This document shows, piece after piece, positions 33,631-41,930 of a DNA stretch of 64,000 nucleotides. Position 1 is the stretch's first letter; each line of letters starts with the position of its first letter. A model generated the notes under the pieces. The model was not told the DNA's origin. It searched no databases and saw only the letters and a program-made list of their open reading frames with translations. Source of the DNA: Pseudomonas syringae CC1557. Lineage in GTDB: Bacteria; Pseudomonadota; Gammaproteobacteria; Pseudomonadales; Pseudomonadaceae. A program made the position numbers and the translations under genes. Location: assembly GCF_000452705.1 (NCBI RefSeq), contig NZ_CP007014.1, forward strand, positions 3,286,001-3,350,000. Reading direction: 5' to 3'.

Positions 33631-34860
33631 TCAGGGCCGACTGCGCGACAGCTCCGCAGGCAGGTACTTGCCCAGTTCGAACTTGCCGACCGCTGCGCGA
33701 TGCACCTCATCCGGGCCATCGGCCAGCCGCAGGGTGCGCTGCATGGCGTACATGTAGGCCAACGGGAAATCATTGGAAACCCCGGCACCGCCATGCATCT
33801 GGATCGCCCGGTCGATGACGCTCAGGGCAACGTTCGGCGCGACCACCTTGATCTGCGCAATTTCGCTTTTGGCGACTTTGTTACCCACAGTGTCCATCAT
33901 ATAGGCAGCTTTCAGGGTCAGCAGCCTGGCCATATCGATCTCCATCCGTGAGTCAGCGATTTTATCGATGTTGCCGCCCAGCCTTGCCAGCGGCTTACCG
34001 AATGCGACGCGGTCGATGGCGCGCTTGCACATCAGTTCAAGCGCCCTTTCAGCCATGCCAATGGAACGCATGCAGTGATGAATTCGCCCTGGGCCCAGAC
34101 GTCCCTGAGCGATCTCGAAACCTCGGCCCTCGCCCAGCAACACGTTTTCATAAGGCACCCGCACATTGTCGAAGAGCACTTCGGCATGCCCGTGGGGCGC
34201 GTCGTCATAACCAAATACCGGCAACGGCCGGACGATCTTCACCCCGGGCGTATCGACCGGCACCAGAATCATGGAGTGTTGCTGATGGCGCGGCCCGTCG
34301 GGGTTGCTCAGGCCCATGAAGATCAGAATTTTGCAGCGCGGGTCACAGGCACCGGAAGTCCACCATTTACGTCCGTTGATGACCCATTCATCGCCATCAC
34401 GCGCGGCGCGTGCGGCCATGTTGGTCGCATCCGAAGACGCCACATCGGGCTCGGTCATCGCAAAAGCCGAACGAATCTCGCCGCGCAACAGCGGTTCAAG
34501 CCACTGTTTTTTCTGCTCATCGCGGGCATAGCGCACCAGCACCTCCATGTTGCCGGTGTCAGGCGCAGAGCAGTTGAACGGCTCCGGCCCCAGCAGCGAG
34601 CGACCCATGATTTCCGCCAGCGGCGCGTACTCCAGATTGCTCAGCCCGGCGCCCAGTTCCGACTCGGGCAAAAACAGATTCCACAGACCTTCGGCTTTTG
34701 CCCTGGCCTTGAGTTCTTCCATGATTGCGGTGGGCTGCCAGCGGTCACCGTCGGCCACTTGCTGTTCGAAGACTGGCTCGGCGGGATACACGTAAGCATC
34801 CATGAACGCCGTGACGCGCTCACGCAGTGCCTGCACTTTCGGGGAGTACGCGAAATCCAT
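33631..34860 (-). CDS. Acyl-CoA dehydrogenase, ACAD10/11-like
   Basis: 409 residues with the full acyl-CoA dehydrogenase fold: N-terminal helical domain, central beta domain with [15 protein letters not shown] and [11 protein letters not shown] (FAD and substrate contacts), and C-terminal four-helix domain with [19 protein letters not shown]. The style ([18 protein letters not shown]) matches the ACAD10/ACAD11 group acting on branched or 4-hydroxy long acyl-CoAs, not the short-chain enzymes. It is convergent with the PstS/OmpA gene and divergent from a LysR gene that may control it. Confidence 0.88.
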   Translation of the reverse strand: MDFAYSPKVQALRERVTAFMDAYVYPAEPVFEQQVADGDRWQPTAIMEELKARAKAEGLWNLFLPESELGAGLSNLEYAPLAEIMGRSLLGPEPFNCSAPDTGNMEVLVRYARDEQKKQWLEPLLRGEIRSAFAMTEPDVASSDATNMAARAARDGDEWVINGRKWWTSGACDPRCKILIFMGLSNPDGPRHQQHSMILVPVDTPGVKIVRPLPVFGYDDAPHGHAEVLFDNVRVPYENVLLGEGRGFEIAQGRLGPGRIHHCMRSIGMAERALELMCKRAIDRVAFGKPLARLGGNIDKIADSRMEIDMARLLTLKAAYMMDTVGNKVAKSEIAQIKVVAPNVALSVIDRAIQMHGGAGVSNDFPLAYMYAMQRTLRLADGPDEVHRAAVGKFELGKYLPAELSRSRP

Positions 34861-34956
34861 GGGCCGCTACCTTCTCGATCAGAGTGTCGATGTCGTGAAG
34901 GTGATGCTAAAGAACCCCCAGTCATTTATCTAATCTATTCTCGGCGTGTATAAACA

Positions 34957-34975
34957 TTCATAACCGATATATGAT
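34957..34975. promoter_or_regulatory. LysR-type palindrome between acyl-CoA dehydrogenase and lysR genes
   Basis: TCATA (34958-34962) and TATGA (34970-34974) form an inverted repeat, with a T-N11-A pattern (34957/34969) inside the divergent intergenic region. This is the expected place for an autoregulatory LysR site. Short arms keep confidence modest. Confidence 0.35.
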
Positions 34976-35045
34976 CGATCAACGCTGTGTCACGTCCCGC
35001 CCTGATAAACAGCGAACCACAATAACAGTACGAGGCCCCCCAGCC

Positions 35046-35966
35046 ATGAACCTGAGCAAGGTCGATCTCAACCTATTCATTGTCTTCGACGCCATCTACA
35101 CCGAGGCCAATCTGACCCGCGCCGGGCAAATCGTCGGCATCACCCAGCCAGCCGTTTCCAATGCACTGGCGCGCTTGCGCGAAACCTTCAACGACCCGTT
35201 GTTCGTGCGCACTGCACAAGGCATGGTGCCGACGCCCATGGCGCAGAACATCATCGGCCCGGTACGCAATGCGCTTTCACTGCTCAGGGTCTCGGTGCAG
35301 GAGAGCCGCATATTCAATCCATTGCAGGCCAACAAGAACTACCGCATCAGCATGACCGACCTGACCGAAGCGGTGATCCTGCCTGCGCTGTTCCAGCGGC
35401 TGCGACGCCTGGCCCCCACGGTTACCATTGAGAGCTTTCTGTCCAAGCGTCGTGAAACCACCAAGGAACTGGCCGCCGGACGCCTGGATTTCGCCGTGGA
35501 TGCGCCGCTCAACACTGACCCGCAGGTACGTCACGTCAAGCTGATGGAAGACCGCTATGTGTGCAGCATGCGCAAAGCCCATCCACTGGCAGGCAAGGCT
35601 TGCCTGACGCTGGATGATTACCTGGCGCAGGCGCATATTCATATCTCCAGCCGCCGCAGCGGGCTGGGCCATGTGGACCTTGCGCTGGGCAAGATGGGCA
35701 TTCAGCGCAAGATCGCGCTGCGCTCGCAGCATTACCTCATGGCGACCCAGGTATTACAGCAGACCGACATGGTCATGACGGTGCCGGAGCGCTTCGCCCG
35801 CCGCAACGATCTTCATTATGTGCACCTGCCGATCAATGACGTTCCCTCGGTCGAAACCCATCTCTACTGGCACGAAAGCACTGATCAGGATCCCGCCAAT
35901 CGCTGGATGCGCGAGCAGATCATCGAGCTGGCGCAGCGGGTAGTCGCTCAGGAAAAAACCTCATAA
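35046..35966 (+). CDS. LysR-family transcriptional regulator
   Basis: 306 residues from the ATG at 35046, with GAGG about 11 bases upstream. HTH domain at about 5-65 (LFIVFDAIYTEANLTRAGQIVGITQPAVSNALARLRETF), then a substrate-binding domain. The MNLSKVDLNLFIVFDAI start and NDPLFVRTAQGMVPTPMA stretch place it in the NodD/LeuO-like branch. The divergent acyl-CoA dehydrogenase gene 185 bp away is the likeliest target. The next gene downstream is liuR. Confidence 0.88.
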   Translation: MNLSKVDLNLFIVFDAIYTEANLTRAGQIVGITQPAVSNALARLRETFNDPLFVRTAQGMVPTPMAQNIIGPVRNALSLLRVSVQESRIFNPLQANKNYRISMTDLTEAVILPALFQRLRRLAPTVTIESFLSKRRETTKELAAGRLDFAVDAPLNTDPQVRHVKLMEDRYVCSMRKAHPLAGKACLTLDDYLAQAHIHISSRRSGLGHVDLALGKMGIQRKIALRSQHYLMATQVLQQTDMVMTVPERFARRNDLHYVHLPINDVPSVETHLYWHESTDQDPANRWMREQIIELAQRVVAQEKTS

Positions 35967-35967
35967 T

Positions 35968-36035
35968 CGACATTAAAATAATTAGATAAATTATTGAATA
36001 TAAATAATTTATTTAAATTAATTAATGTAATTTCG
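35968..36035. other. AT-rich spacer with a 10-bp inverted repeat
   Basis: About 68 bases of nearly pure A and T following the lysR stop. It contains a perfect 10-bp inverted repeat, ATAAATTATT (35986-35995) and AATAATTTAT (36003-36012), with a 7-base loop. It stands out sharply from the GC-rich surroundings. It could be a binding site for a nucleoid protein such as MvaT, or an inefficient terminator of the lysR gene. Confidence 0.5.
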
Positions 36036-36079
36036 AGGTTTTATCCACCCCGTATGGAAAGACACGCCGGGCAAGTTGC

Positions 36080-36095
36080 TTGACGTATACGTAAA
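36080..36095 (+). promoter_or_regulatory. LiuR operator in the liuR-hmgL promoter
   Basis: TTGACGTATACGTAAA is a near-perfect 16-bp dyad. The same dyad occurs before liuA in its perfect form, and both resemble the LiuR motif reported from comparative genomics. TTGACG serves as a -35 box, with TAGGTT (36103-36108) 17 bases on as a possible -10, so the operator overlaps the promoter as is usual for MerR proteins. Confidence 0.8.
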
Positions 36096-36135
36096 GCAAC
36101 CGTAGGTTAGAAACCAAGCCCCGCCGAGTACCGTC

Positions 36136-36528
36136 ATGAGCAGTCACACTTACAGCATTTCCGAGCTCGCACGCGAGCTGGACATCACCACCCGTGCCAT
36201 CCGCTTTTATGAAGAACAAGGCATGCTCAGCCCTGAACGAAAGGGCCTGGAGCGCATTTATTCGGCGCGTGACAAGGTCACCCTGAAATTGATCCTGCGC
36301 GGCAAGCGGATCGGCTTTTCACTGGCCGAATGCAAGGAGCTGATTTCGCTGTACGACCCGAGCGGTGGCAATCAAAAACAATTGCAGACCATGCTCGGAA
36401 AGATCACCGAGCGTCGTGCGCAACTGGAACAGCAATTGCTGGACATCCAGCAGATGCAATTGGAACTGGACACCGCCGAAGAGCGTTGCCGCGCCGAGCT
36501 CGATAAAACCGCCGCCACGTCACACTGA
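36136..36528 (+). CDS. liuR: MerR-family regulator of leucine/isovalerate degradation
   Basis: 130 residues. N-terminal MerR winged HTH (YSISELARELDITTRAIRFYEEQGML, about 6-31) followed by RIYSARDKVTLKLILRGKRIGFSLAECKELI and a C-terminal dimerising coiled coil (about 80-120). No conserved metal-binding cysteine cluster is present, as expected for an acyl-CoA-sensing type. Its place directly upstream of hmgL, with the shared dyad before both liuR and liuA, identifies it as LiuR. It is expected to bind TTTACGTTAACGTAAA-like sites and to be relieved by a leucine catabolite. Confidence 0.9.
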   Translation: MSSHTYSISELARELDITTRAIRFYEEQGMLSPERKGLERIYSARDKVTLKLILRGKRIGFSLAECKELISLYDPSGGNQKQLQTMLGKITERRAQLEQQLLDIQQMQLELDTAEERCRAELDKTAATSH

Positions 36529-36544
36529 CCCTGCAGGCACCGCC

Positions 36545-37444
36545 ATGTCACTCCCGCAAAAAGTGAAAATCGTCGAAGTCGGTCCGCGTGACGGCCTGCA
36601 AAACGAGACACTGCCGATCAGTGTCGAGGCCAAGGTACGCCTGGTCGACGACCTGAGCGCTGCCGGATTTGGCCACATCGAAGCGGGCAGTTTCGTGTCC
36701 GCCAGATGGGTGCCGCAAATGGCGGGCTCGGCCCAGGTACTTGCGCAGATTCAGCGCCGTGAGGGCGTTATTTATTCGGCCCTGACGCCAAATCTCAGGG
36801 GGTTCGAAGATGCGCTGGCAGCCGGCGCTGGAGAAGTCGCAGTCTTCGCCGCAGCAAGTGAAGCATTCTCTCAGCGCAACCTGAACTGCTCGATCAGCGA
36901 AAGCCTGGAGCGCTTTGCACCAATCATGGCGGCTGCCCGCCTGTATGGCTTGCGGGTCCGGGGTTATGTGTCCTGCGTATTGGGTTGCCCTTATGAGGGC
37001 GATGTGGCATCTGAACAGGTCGCCGCGGTTGCCAACGAGCTGCACGCCATGGGCTGTTATGAGATTTCGCTGGGAGACACCATCGGCATCGGCACGCCCG
37101 GAGCCGCCCGCGCCCTCTTCAGCGCTGTGGCGGCACACATTCCACGTGGCAAGCTGGCCGGACACTTTCACGACACCTACGGCCAGGCGCTGGCGAATAT
37201 CTTCGCCAGTCTGGAAGAAGGCATCCAGGTATTCGACAGCTCAGTCGCAGGTCTGGGTGGCTGTCCTTACGCCAAGGGTGCGAGCGGCAATGTCGCCACC
37301 GAAGACGTGCTTTACATGTTGCAAGGGCTGGGTATCGAGACCGGCGTTGATCTTGATCAGGTTATCAAGGCCGGCCAGCGAATTTGCGAAGTGCTGGGAC
37401 GCAGCAATGGCTCGCGCGTAGCCAAAGCCAGGCTGTCAGCCTGA
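36545..37444 (+). CDS. liuE: Hydroxymethylglutaryl-CoA lyase
   Basis: 299 residues, the bacterial HMG-CoA lyase length (also named hmgL or mvaB). TIM barrel of the DRE-TIM family with VGPRDGLQNE (R15, D16) at its start, HFHDTYGQALAN as metal-binding histidines, and catalytic C240 in GLGGCPYAKGASGN. It splits HMG-CoA into acetyl-CoA and acetoacetate, the last step of leucine degradation. It starts 17 bp after the liuR stop, so the two are one transcript. In P. aeruginosa liuE ends the liuABCDE operon; here it is moved to the front and cut off from liuABCD by a small RNA gene. Confidence 0.94.
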   Translation: MSLPQKVKIVEVGPRDGLQNETLPISVEAKVRLVDDLSAAGFGHIEAGSFVSARWVPQMAGSAQVLAQIQRREGVIYSALTPNLRGFEDALAAGAGEVAVFAAASEAFSQRNLNCSISESLERFAPIMAAARLYGLRVRGYVSCVLGCPYEGDVASEQVAAVANELHAMGCYEISLGDTIGIGTPGAARALFSAVAAHIPRGKLAGHFHDTYGQALANIFASLEEGIQVFDSSVAGLGGCPYAKGASGNVATEDVLYMLQGLGIETGVDLDQVIKAGQRICEVLGRSNGSRVAKARLSA

Positions 37445-37460
37445 CAACCGTCACCGGTCG

Positions 37461-37529
37461 GTAACAGGGTGCGACACATTGTCACGGAGTGTTACCCTGA
37501 CCGCGTCCTGTCGAGACAAACGGGTAACA
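37461..37529 (+). promoter_or_regulatory. CbrB-type upstream activator sites
   Basis: Three copies of the GTAACA/TGTTAC element: GTAACA at 37461-37466, TGTTAC at 37490-37495 and GTAACA at 37524-37529. They lie about 110-180 bp upstream of the predicted start of the Crc RNA. CbrB, the NtrC-type activator of crc RNAs, binds such elements upstream of sigma-54 promoters. Pattern-based. Confidence 0.6.
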
Positions 37530-37612
37530 CGGAAACAACCGACAACAGAATCAGACAACCCGATGCACGAAAAAAAACTTCAAATGCCCGGTTTCAGGGG
37601 CTTTGAAAAAAC

Positions 37613-37628
37613 TGGCACGGGTCCTGCT
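37613..37628 (+). promoter_or_regulatory. Sigma-54 (RpoN) promoter of the Crc RNA
   Basis: TGGCACGGGTCCTGCT matches the -24/-12 consensus, with GG (37614-37615) and GC (37626-37627) exactly 10 bases apart. The predicted start is about 12 bases on, near 37639. Confidence 0.85.
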
Positions 37629-37638
37629 ATATTCTTTG

Positions 37639-38022
37639 TACAACAAGAATAAAAGCATGTAGCAACTCAATAAAAACAATACGTATCGACTCTGATATAA
37701 CAAGAACAACACGGACAGAGACGTAGCTAACAGATTTTTTTGGAGTGGACAGCTTTTCTGAACCGCTTGCCTTGGCAGGTCGTTCGCAGCCAGACAGAGA
37801 ACAATAAAACTGCCCCGAGGCAGCCCCCGTACTGGTTGGATCAATGTGATGAAAGTGGCATCAGCGCTCAAAAAAATACGTTTGCTCTTGATCCTGTTTA
37901 GGGATCGCTCAAAAAAGATGTGAAGGGCCAGGTCGCCAAAAACAACAACAGGCCTCCCTACAAACAAAAAAGAGCATAGCAACATACCTTGAAGGGGAGC
38001 CCAGGCTCCCCTTCGTGCTTTC
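37639..38022 (+). ncRNA. crcX: Crc-sequestering small RNA, CrcZ/CrcX/CrcY family
   Basis: A region of about 380 bases with no credible ORF, a sigma-54 promoter with CbrB-like sites and a terminator hairpin. It carries at least six A-rich Hfq/Crc motifs: AACAAGAATAAAA at 37642, CAATAAAAACAAT at 37668, AACAAGAACAACA at 37699, AACAATAAAAC at 37800, AAAAACAACAACA at 37938 and ACAAACAAAAAAG at 37960. Short GC hairpins lie between them (for instance CTGCC/GGCAG near 37810). These RNAs titrate Hfq away from mRNAs to relieve carbon catabolite repression. CrcZ follows cbrB; here the neighbour is the HMG-CoA lyase gene, as for crcY of P. putida, and in P. syringae the second member is crcX. The family is nearly certain; the exact symbol is inferred. 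Confidence 0.85.
37991..38014 (+). terminator. Terminator of the Crc RNA
   Basis: A perfect 10-bp stem GAAGGGGAGC/GCTCCCCTTC (37991-38000 with 38005-38014) and CCAG loop, followed by GTGCTTT. The T-run is short, but the hairpin is very stable. Confidence 0.75.
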
Positions 38023-38075
38023 CGGGATTTGACAGACTTTCATTGTGCCGGCCCTCCACGCTCAGCGTTATACAC

Positions 38076-38118
38076 GCGCCTTCCTGGGCGCGAGCCGGGT
38101 GACGCTTCGCCTGCTCGC
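38076..38118. repeat. REP-like imperfect hairpin element
   Basis: Two nested dyads, GCGCC/GGCGC (38076-38080 with 38087-38091) and GCGAGCCGG/CCTGCTCGC (38090-38098 with 38110-38118, one mismatch). The GCTCGCGAAG part resembles Pseudomonas intergenic REP repeats. Only one copy is seen in this window. Confidence 0.35.
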
Positions 38119-38205
38119 GAAGAGGCTGGTACACACCGCCGCTGTCGCAACCTCCTGAAGCTCTTACAGCGCTTAAACAGAACGTTGACAGTCCACACCC
38201 GCAGG

Positions 38206-38221
38206 TTTACGTTAACGTAAA
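38206..38221 (+). promoter_or_regulatory. LiuR operator of liuABCD
   Basis: TTTACGTTAACGTAAA is a perfect 16-bp palindrome about 55 bp before liuA. It shares its core with the liuR operator at 36080. A consensus -35 TTGACA lies at 38185-38190, so LiuR bound here would cover the -10 region. Confidence 0.85.
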
Positions 38222-38251
38222 GGTAATAGCCGATCGTTCAGAACGACATCC

Positions 38252-38266
38252 AAGAATAAAACAGGA
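38252..38266 (+). promoter_or_regulatory. Crc/Hfq-type motif next to the liuA ribosome binding site
   Basis: AAGAATAA (38252-38259) matches AANAANAA exactly and lies 3 bases before the Shine-Dalgarno AGGA (38263-38266). Hfq with Crc bound here would block ribosome entry on liuA. Function inferred. Confidence 0.6.
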
Positions 38267-38275
38267 ACGCTGCCC

Positions 38276-39439
38276 ATGAGTTACCCCAGCCTTAACTTCG
38301 CCTTGGGCGAAACCATCGACATGCTGTGCGATCAGTTGCAATCGTTCGTCGCCGCAGAGCTCTCCCCTCGCGCCGCGCAGATTGACAAGGACAACCTGTT
38401 CCCGGCCGACATGTGGCGCAAATTCGGTGAGATGGGCGTGCTCGGCATCACTGTCAGCGAGGAATATGGCGGCGCGGGTCTCGGGTATCTGGCGCATGTG
38501 GTAGCCATGGAAGAGATCAGTCGTGGCTCGGCGTCGGTGGCGCTGTCCTACGGCGCGCACTCTAACCTCTGCGTCAATCAGATCAACCGCAACGGCAACC
38601 CCGAACAGAAAGCCCGTTACCTGCCCAGGCTGATCAGCGGCGAGCACGTTGGCGCACTGGCCATGAGCGAACCCAATGCCGGCTCGGATGTGGTGTCGAT
38701 GAAGCTGCGGGCCGACAAGCGCGGCGACCGTTACATCCTCAATGGCAGCAAAACCTGGATCACCAACGGGCCGGACGCCAACACGTACGTGATCTACGCC
38801 AAGACCGACGTGGAGAAAGCAGCACATGGCATCAGCGCGTTCATCGTCGAACGCGACTGGAAAGGATTTTCTCGCGGCAGCAAGTTCGACAAGCTTGGCA
38901 TGCGCGGCTCCAACACCTGCGAACTGTTCTTCGACGATGTAGAAGTGCCGGAAGAGAACCTGCTGGGCGTGCTCGACGGCGGCGTACGGGTATTGATGAG
39001 TGGCCTGGATTACGAGCGCGTGGTCCTCTCCGGCGGGCCAACCGGGATCATGCAGGCCTGCATGGACGTGGTCGTCCCCTACATTCATGACCGCAAGCAG
39101 TTCGGCCAGAGTATCGGCGAGTTTCAGCTGATTCAGGGCAAGGTTGCCGACATGTACACCCAACTCAATGCCAGCCGAGCTTATCTGTACGCCGTCGCCC
39201 AAGCCTGTGATCGTGGCGAAACCACGCGCAAGGATGCAGCAGGCGTGATCCTGTACAGCGCCGAGCGGGCGACCCAGATGGCGCTGGATGCCATTCAGAT
39301 TCTCGGCGGCAATGGCTACATCAACGAGTTTCCGGCCGGTCGACTGTTACGCGATGCCAAGCTCTACGAGATCGGCGCAGGCACCAGCGAAATCCGCCGC
39401 ATGCTCATTGGTCGCGAACTGTTCAACGAAACCCGTTGA
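38276..39439 (+). CDS. liuA: Isovaleryl-CoA dehydrogenase
   Basis: 387 residues, typical length. It oxidises isovaleryl-CoA to 3-methylcrotonyl-CoA with FAD and electron-transfer flavoprotein. Visible are [14 protein letters not shown] and [15 protein letters not shown] (FAD/substrate contacts), catalytic glutamate E247 in [13 protein letters not shown] at the isovaleryl-specific position, and [34 protein letters not shown] at the C-terminus. First gene of liuABCD, with a LiuR palindrome and a Crc motif in its leader. Confidence 0.96.
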   Translation: MSYPSLNFALGETIDMLCDQLQSFVAAELSPRAAQIDKDNLFPADMWRKFGEMGVLGITVSEEYGGAGLGYLAHVVAMEEISRGSASVALSYGAHSNLCVNQINRNGNPEQKARYLPRLISGEHVGALAMSEPNAGSDVVSMKLRADKRGDRYILNGSKTWITNGPDANTYVIYAKTDVEKAAHGISAFIVERDWKGFSRGSKFDKLGMRGSNTCELFFDDVEVPEENLLGVLDGGVRVLMSGLDYERVVLSGGPTGIMQACMDVVVPYIHDRKQFGQSIGEFQLIQGKVADMYTQLNASRAYLYAVAQACDRGETTRKDAAGVILYSAERATQMALDAIQILGGNGYINEFPAGRLLRDAKLYEIGAGTSEIRRMLIGRELFNETR

Positions 39440-39452
39440 TTCCGGAGTCCTC

Positions 39453-41060
39453 ATGGCCATCCTGCACACCCGAATCAATCCGCGCTCCACAGAGTTTTCG
39501 CTCAACCATGCCGCGCTGCTGCAACAGGTCGAAGCCTTGCGCAGCCTATTGAACAACGTCCGCCAGGGCGGCGGGCCAAAAGCCCAGGAACGCCACACTT
39601 CGCGAGGCAAGTTGCTGCCGCGTGAGCGTATCAAGCGCTTGCTGGACACGGGCTCGCCGTTTCTGGAAATCGGCCAGTTGGCCGCGCACGACGTGTATGG
39701 CGAAGACGTCCCGGCTGCTGGGGTAATTGTCGGCATCGGCCGCGTCGAAGGCGTTGAATGCATGATCATTGCCAATGACGCCACAGTCAAAGGCGGTTCC
39801 TATTACCCGCTGACCGTCAAAAAACACCTGCGTGCGCAGACCATCGCCCAGCAGAATCGCCTGCCGTGCATCTATCTGGTGGACTCCGGCGGCGCCAACC
39901 TGCCGCGTCAGGACGAGGTGTTTCCGGATCGCGAACACTTCGGGCGCATCTTCTTCAATCAGGCCAACATGAGCGCCCAGGGCATTGCCCAGATTGCCGT
40001 GGTCATGGGCTCCTGCACCGCAGGCGGGGCCTATGTACCGGCCATGGCCGACGAAGCGATCATGGTGCGCAAGCAAGCGACGATCTTTCTCGCCGGGCCG
40101 CCGCTGGTCAAAGCCGCCACCGGCGAGGTAGTGAGCGCCGAGGACCTGGGCGGTGCCGACGTGCATTGCCGCACGTCCGGGGTGGCCGATCATTACGCAG
40201 AAAGCGACGAGCACGCACTGGCGCTGGCACGACGCAGTGTCGCCAACCTCAACTGGCGCAAGCAGGGTCAGTTGAACGTCATCGCCCCCATCGCTCCGCT
40301 GTACGCCAGTGACGAGCTGTACGGCATTATTCCGACCGACAGCAAGCAGCCGTTTGACGTGCGGGAAATCATCGCCCGGCTGGTGGACGGTTCGGTATTC
40401 GATGAATTCAAGGCGCTGTTCGGCACCACGCTGGTCTGCGGTTTTGCTCATCTGCACGGTTACCCGATCGCCATTCTGGCCAACAATGGCATCCTGTTCG
40501 CCGAGGCCGCTCAAAAAGGCGCGCATTTCATCGAGCTGGCGTGCCAGCGCGGGATTCCACTGCTGTTCCTGCAGAACATCACTGGTTTCATGGTTGGTCA
40601 GAAGTACGAAGCGGGTGGCATCGCCAAGCATGGCGCCAAGCTGGTGACCGCAGTGGCCTGCGCCAGAGTACCGAAATTCACGGTAATCATCGGCGGCAGT
40701 TTCGGGGCCGGCAACTACGGCATGTGCGGCCGCGCTTACGACCCGCGTTTTCTGTGGATGTGGCCCAACGCGCGAATCGGCGTGATGGGCGGCGAGCAGG
40801 CGGCGGGCGTGCTGGTGCAGGTCAAGTGCGAACAGGCCGAACGCGCCGGCCAGGCCTTCAGCCCGCAGCAGCAGGCCGAGTTGAAACAGCCGATCCTCGA
40901 TCAGTATGAACATCAGGGCCATCCGTATTACTCCAGCGCCCGGCTGTGGGACGACGGCGTCATCGACCCGGCACAGACCCGCGAGATCCTGGCACTCGCC
41001 CTCTCCGCTTCGCTCAATGCGCCTATCGAACCCACTACCTTCGGCCTGTTCCGCATGTAA
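39453..41060 (+). CDS. liuB: 3-methylcrotonyl-CoA carboxylase, carboxyltransferase (beta) subunit
   Basis: 535 residues from the ATG at 39453, with CGGAG upstream. Two crotonase-fold carboxyltransferase halves: N-terminal (about 55-285, with [20 protein letters not shown]) and C-terminal (about 300-530, with [19 protein letters not shown] and [10 protein letters not shown]). It passes the carboxyl group from carboxybiotin of the LiuD subunit to 3-methylcrotonyl-CoA. Sits 13 bp after liuA. Confidence 0.96.
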   Translation: MAILHTRINPRSTEFSLNHAALLQQVEALRSLLNNVRQGGGPKAQERHTSRGKLLPRERIKRLLDTGSPFLEIGQLAAHDVYGEDVPAAGVIVGIGRVEGVECMIIANDATVKGGSYYPLTVKKHLRAQTIAQQNRLPCIYLVDSGGANLPRQDEVFPDREHFGRIFFNQANMSAQGIAQIAVVMGSCTAGGAYVPAMADEAIMVRKQATIFLAGPPLVKAATGEVVSAEDLGGADVHCRTSGVADHYAESDEHALALARRSVANLNWRKQGQLNVIAPIAPLYASDELYGIIPTDSKQPFDVREIIARLVDGSVFDEFKALFGTTLVCGFAHLHGYPIAILANNGILFAEAAQKGAHFIELACQRGIPLLFLQNITGFMVGQKYEAGGIAKHGAKLVTAVACARVPKFTVIIGGSFGAGNYGMCGRAYDPRFLWMWPNARIGVMGGEQAAGVLVQVKCEQAERAGQAFSPQQQAELKQPILDQYEHQGHPYYSSARLWDDGVIDPAQTREILALALSASLNAPIEPTTFGLFRM

Positions 41061-41075
41061 GCGGGGAAAATAACC

Positions 41076-41930
41076 ATGACCTCATTCGTCACCATAGAAC
41101 TGCTCGAAGACCCGCGAGGTTTCGCCACACTCTGGCTGAACCGTGCGGACAAGAACAATGCATTCAATGCGCATATGATTCGTGAATTGATCATTGCGCT
41201 GGACCAGGTACAAGCCAATTCCAGCCTGCGTTTTTTGCTGCTCCGTGGCCGCGGCCGACACTTCAGTGCCGGGGCTGATCTGACCTGGATGCAGCAGGCC
41301 GCCGACCTGGATTACAACACCAACCTGGACGATGCACGCGAGCTGGCCGAGCTGATGTACAACCTCGCCAGATTGAAGCTGCCCACTCTGGCCGTGGTGC
41401 AGGGCGCGGCGTTTGGCGGTGCGCTGGGCCTGATCAGTTGCTGTGACATGGCCATCGCAGCCGAAAACGCACAGTTTTGCCTGTCCGAGGTGCGCATCGG
41501 CCTTGCCCCGGCGGTTATAAGCCCGTTCGTGGTTCAGGCCATTGGGGAACGCGCAGCACGACGTTATGCACTGACCGCAGAGCGCTTCGACGGCCAGCGC
41601 GCACAACAAATCGGCCTGATCGCCGAGTGCTACGCGGACACCGAGCTGGAGACCCGAACACTTGAATGGATCGAGAACCTGCTGCTCAACAGCCCGCAGG
41701 CCATGCGCGTCAGCAAGGAATTGCTGCGTGAAGTGGGCAGCGGCGAATTGACGCCTGCGTTGCGTCGTTACTGCGAAAACGCCATTGCGCGCATCCGCAC
41801 CAGCGCCGAAGGCCAGGAAGGCCTGCGCGCCTTTCTGCAAAAGCGCGCGCCGGGCTGGCAACGTCTGTCGGATGAGCATCCTGGCGAACGCTCTGCCCTG
41901 ACCGAAACACACAAGGATTCGCAACCATGA
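41076..41930 (+). CDS. liuC: Methylglutaconyl-CoA hydratase (crotonase family)
   Basis: 284 residues. The crotonase oxyanion-hole stretches are HFSAGADLTWM (about 65-75) and GAAFGGALGLISCCDMAIA (about 110-128), with the general base region CLSEVRIGLAPAVISP. It hydrates 3-methylglutaconyl-CoA to HMG-CoA. Its last codons overlap the liuD start by 4 bp. A tail of about 20 residues after the normal crotonase end (HPGERSALTETHKDSQP) is unusual but in keeping with LiuC-like proteins. Confidence 0.93.
   Translation: MTSFVTIELLEDPRGFATLWLNRADKNNAFNAHMIRELIIALDQVQANSSLRFLLLRGRGRHFSAGADLTWMQQAADLDYNTNLDDARELAELMYNLARLKLPTLAVVQGAAFGGALGLISCCDMAIAAENAQFCLSEVRIGLAPAVISPFVVQAIGERAARRYALTAERFDGQRAQQIGLIAECYADTELETRTLEWIENLLLNSPQAMRVSKELLREVGSGELTPALRRYCENAIARIRTSAEGQEGLRAFLQKRAPGWQRLSDEHPGERSALTETHKDSQP

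Noticed and set aside
37551..37985. A 144-codon minus-strand ORF over the Crc RNA
   Set aside because: No ribosome binding site or family similarity; low-complexity Phe/Leu-rich product arises from reading the A-rich RNA motifs backwards.
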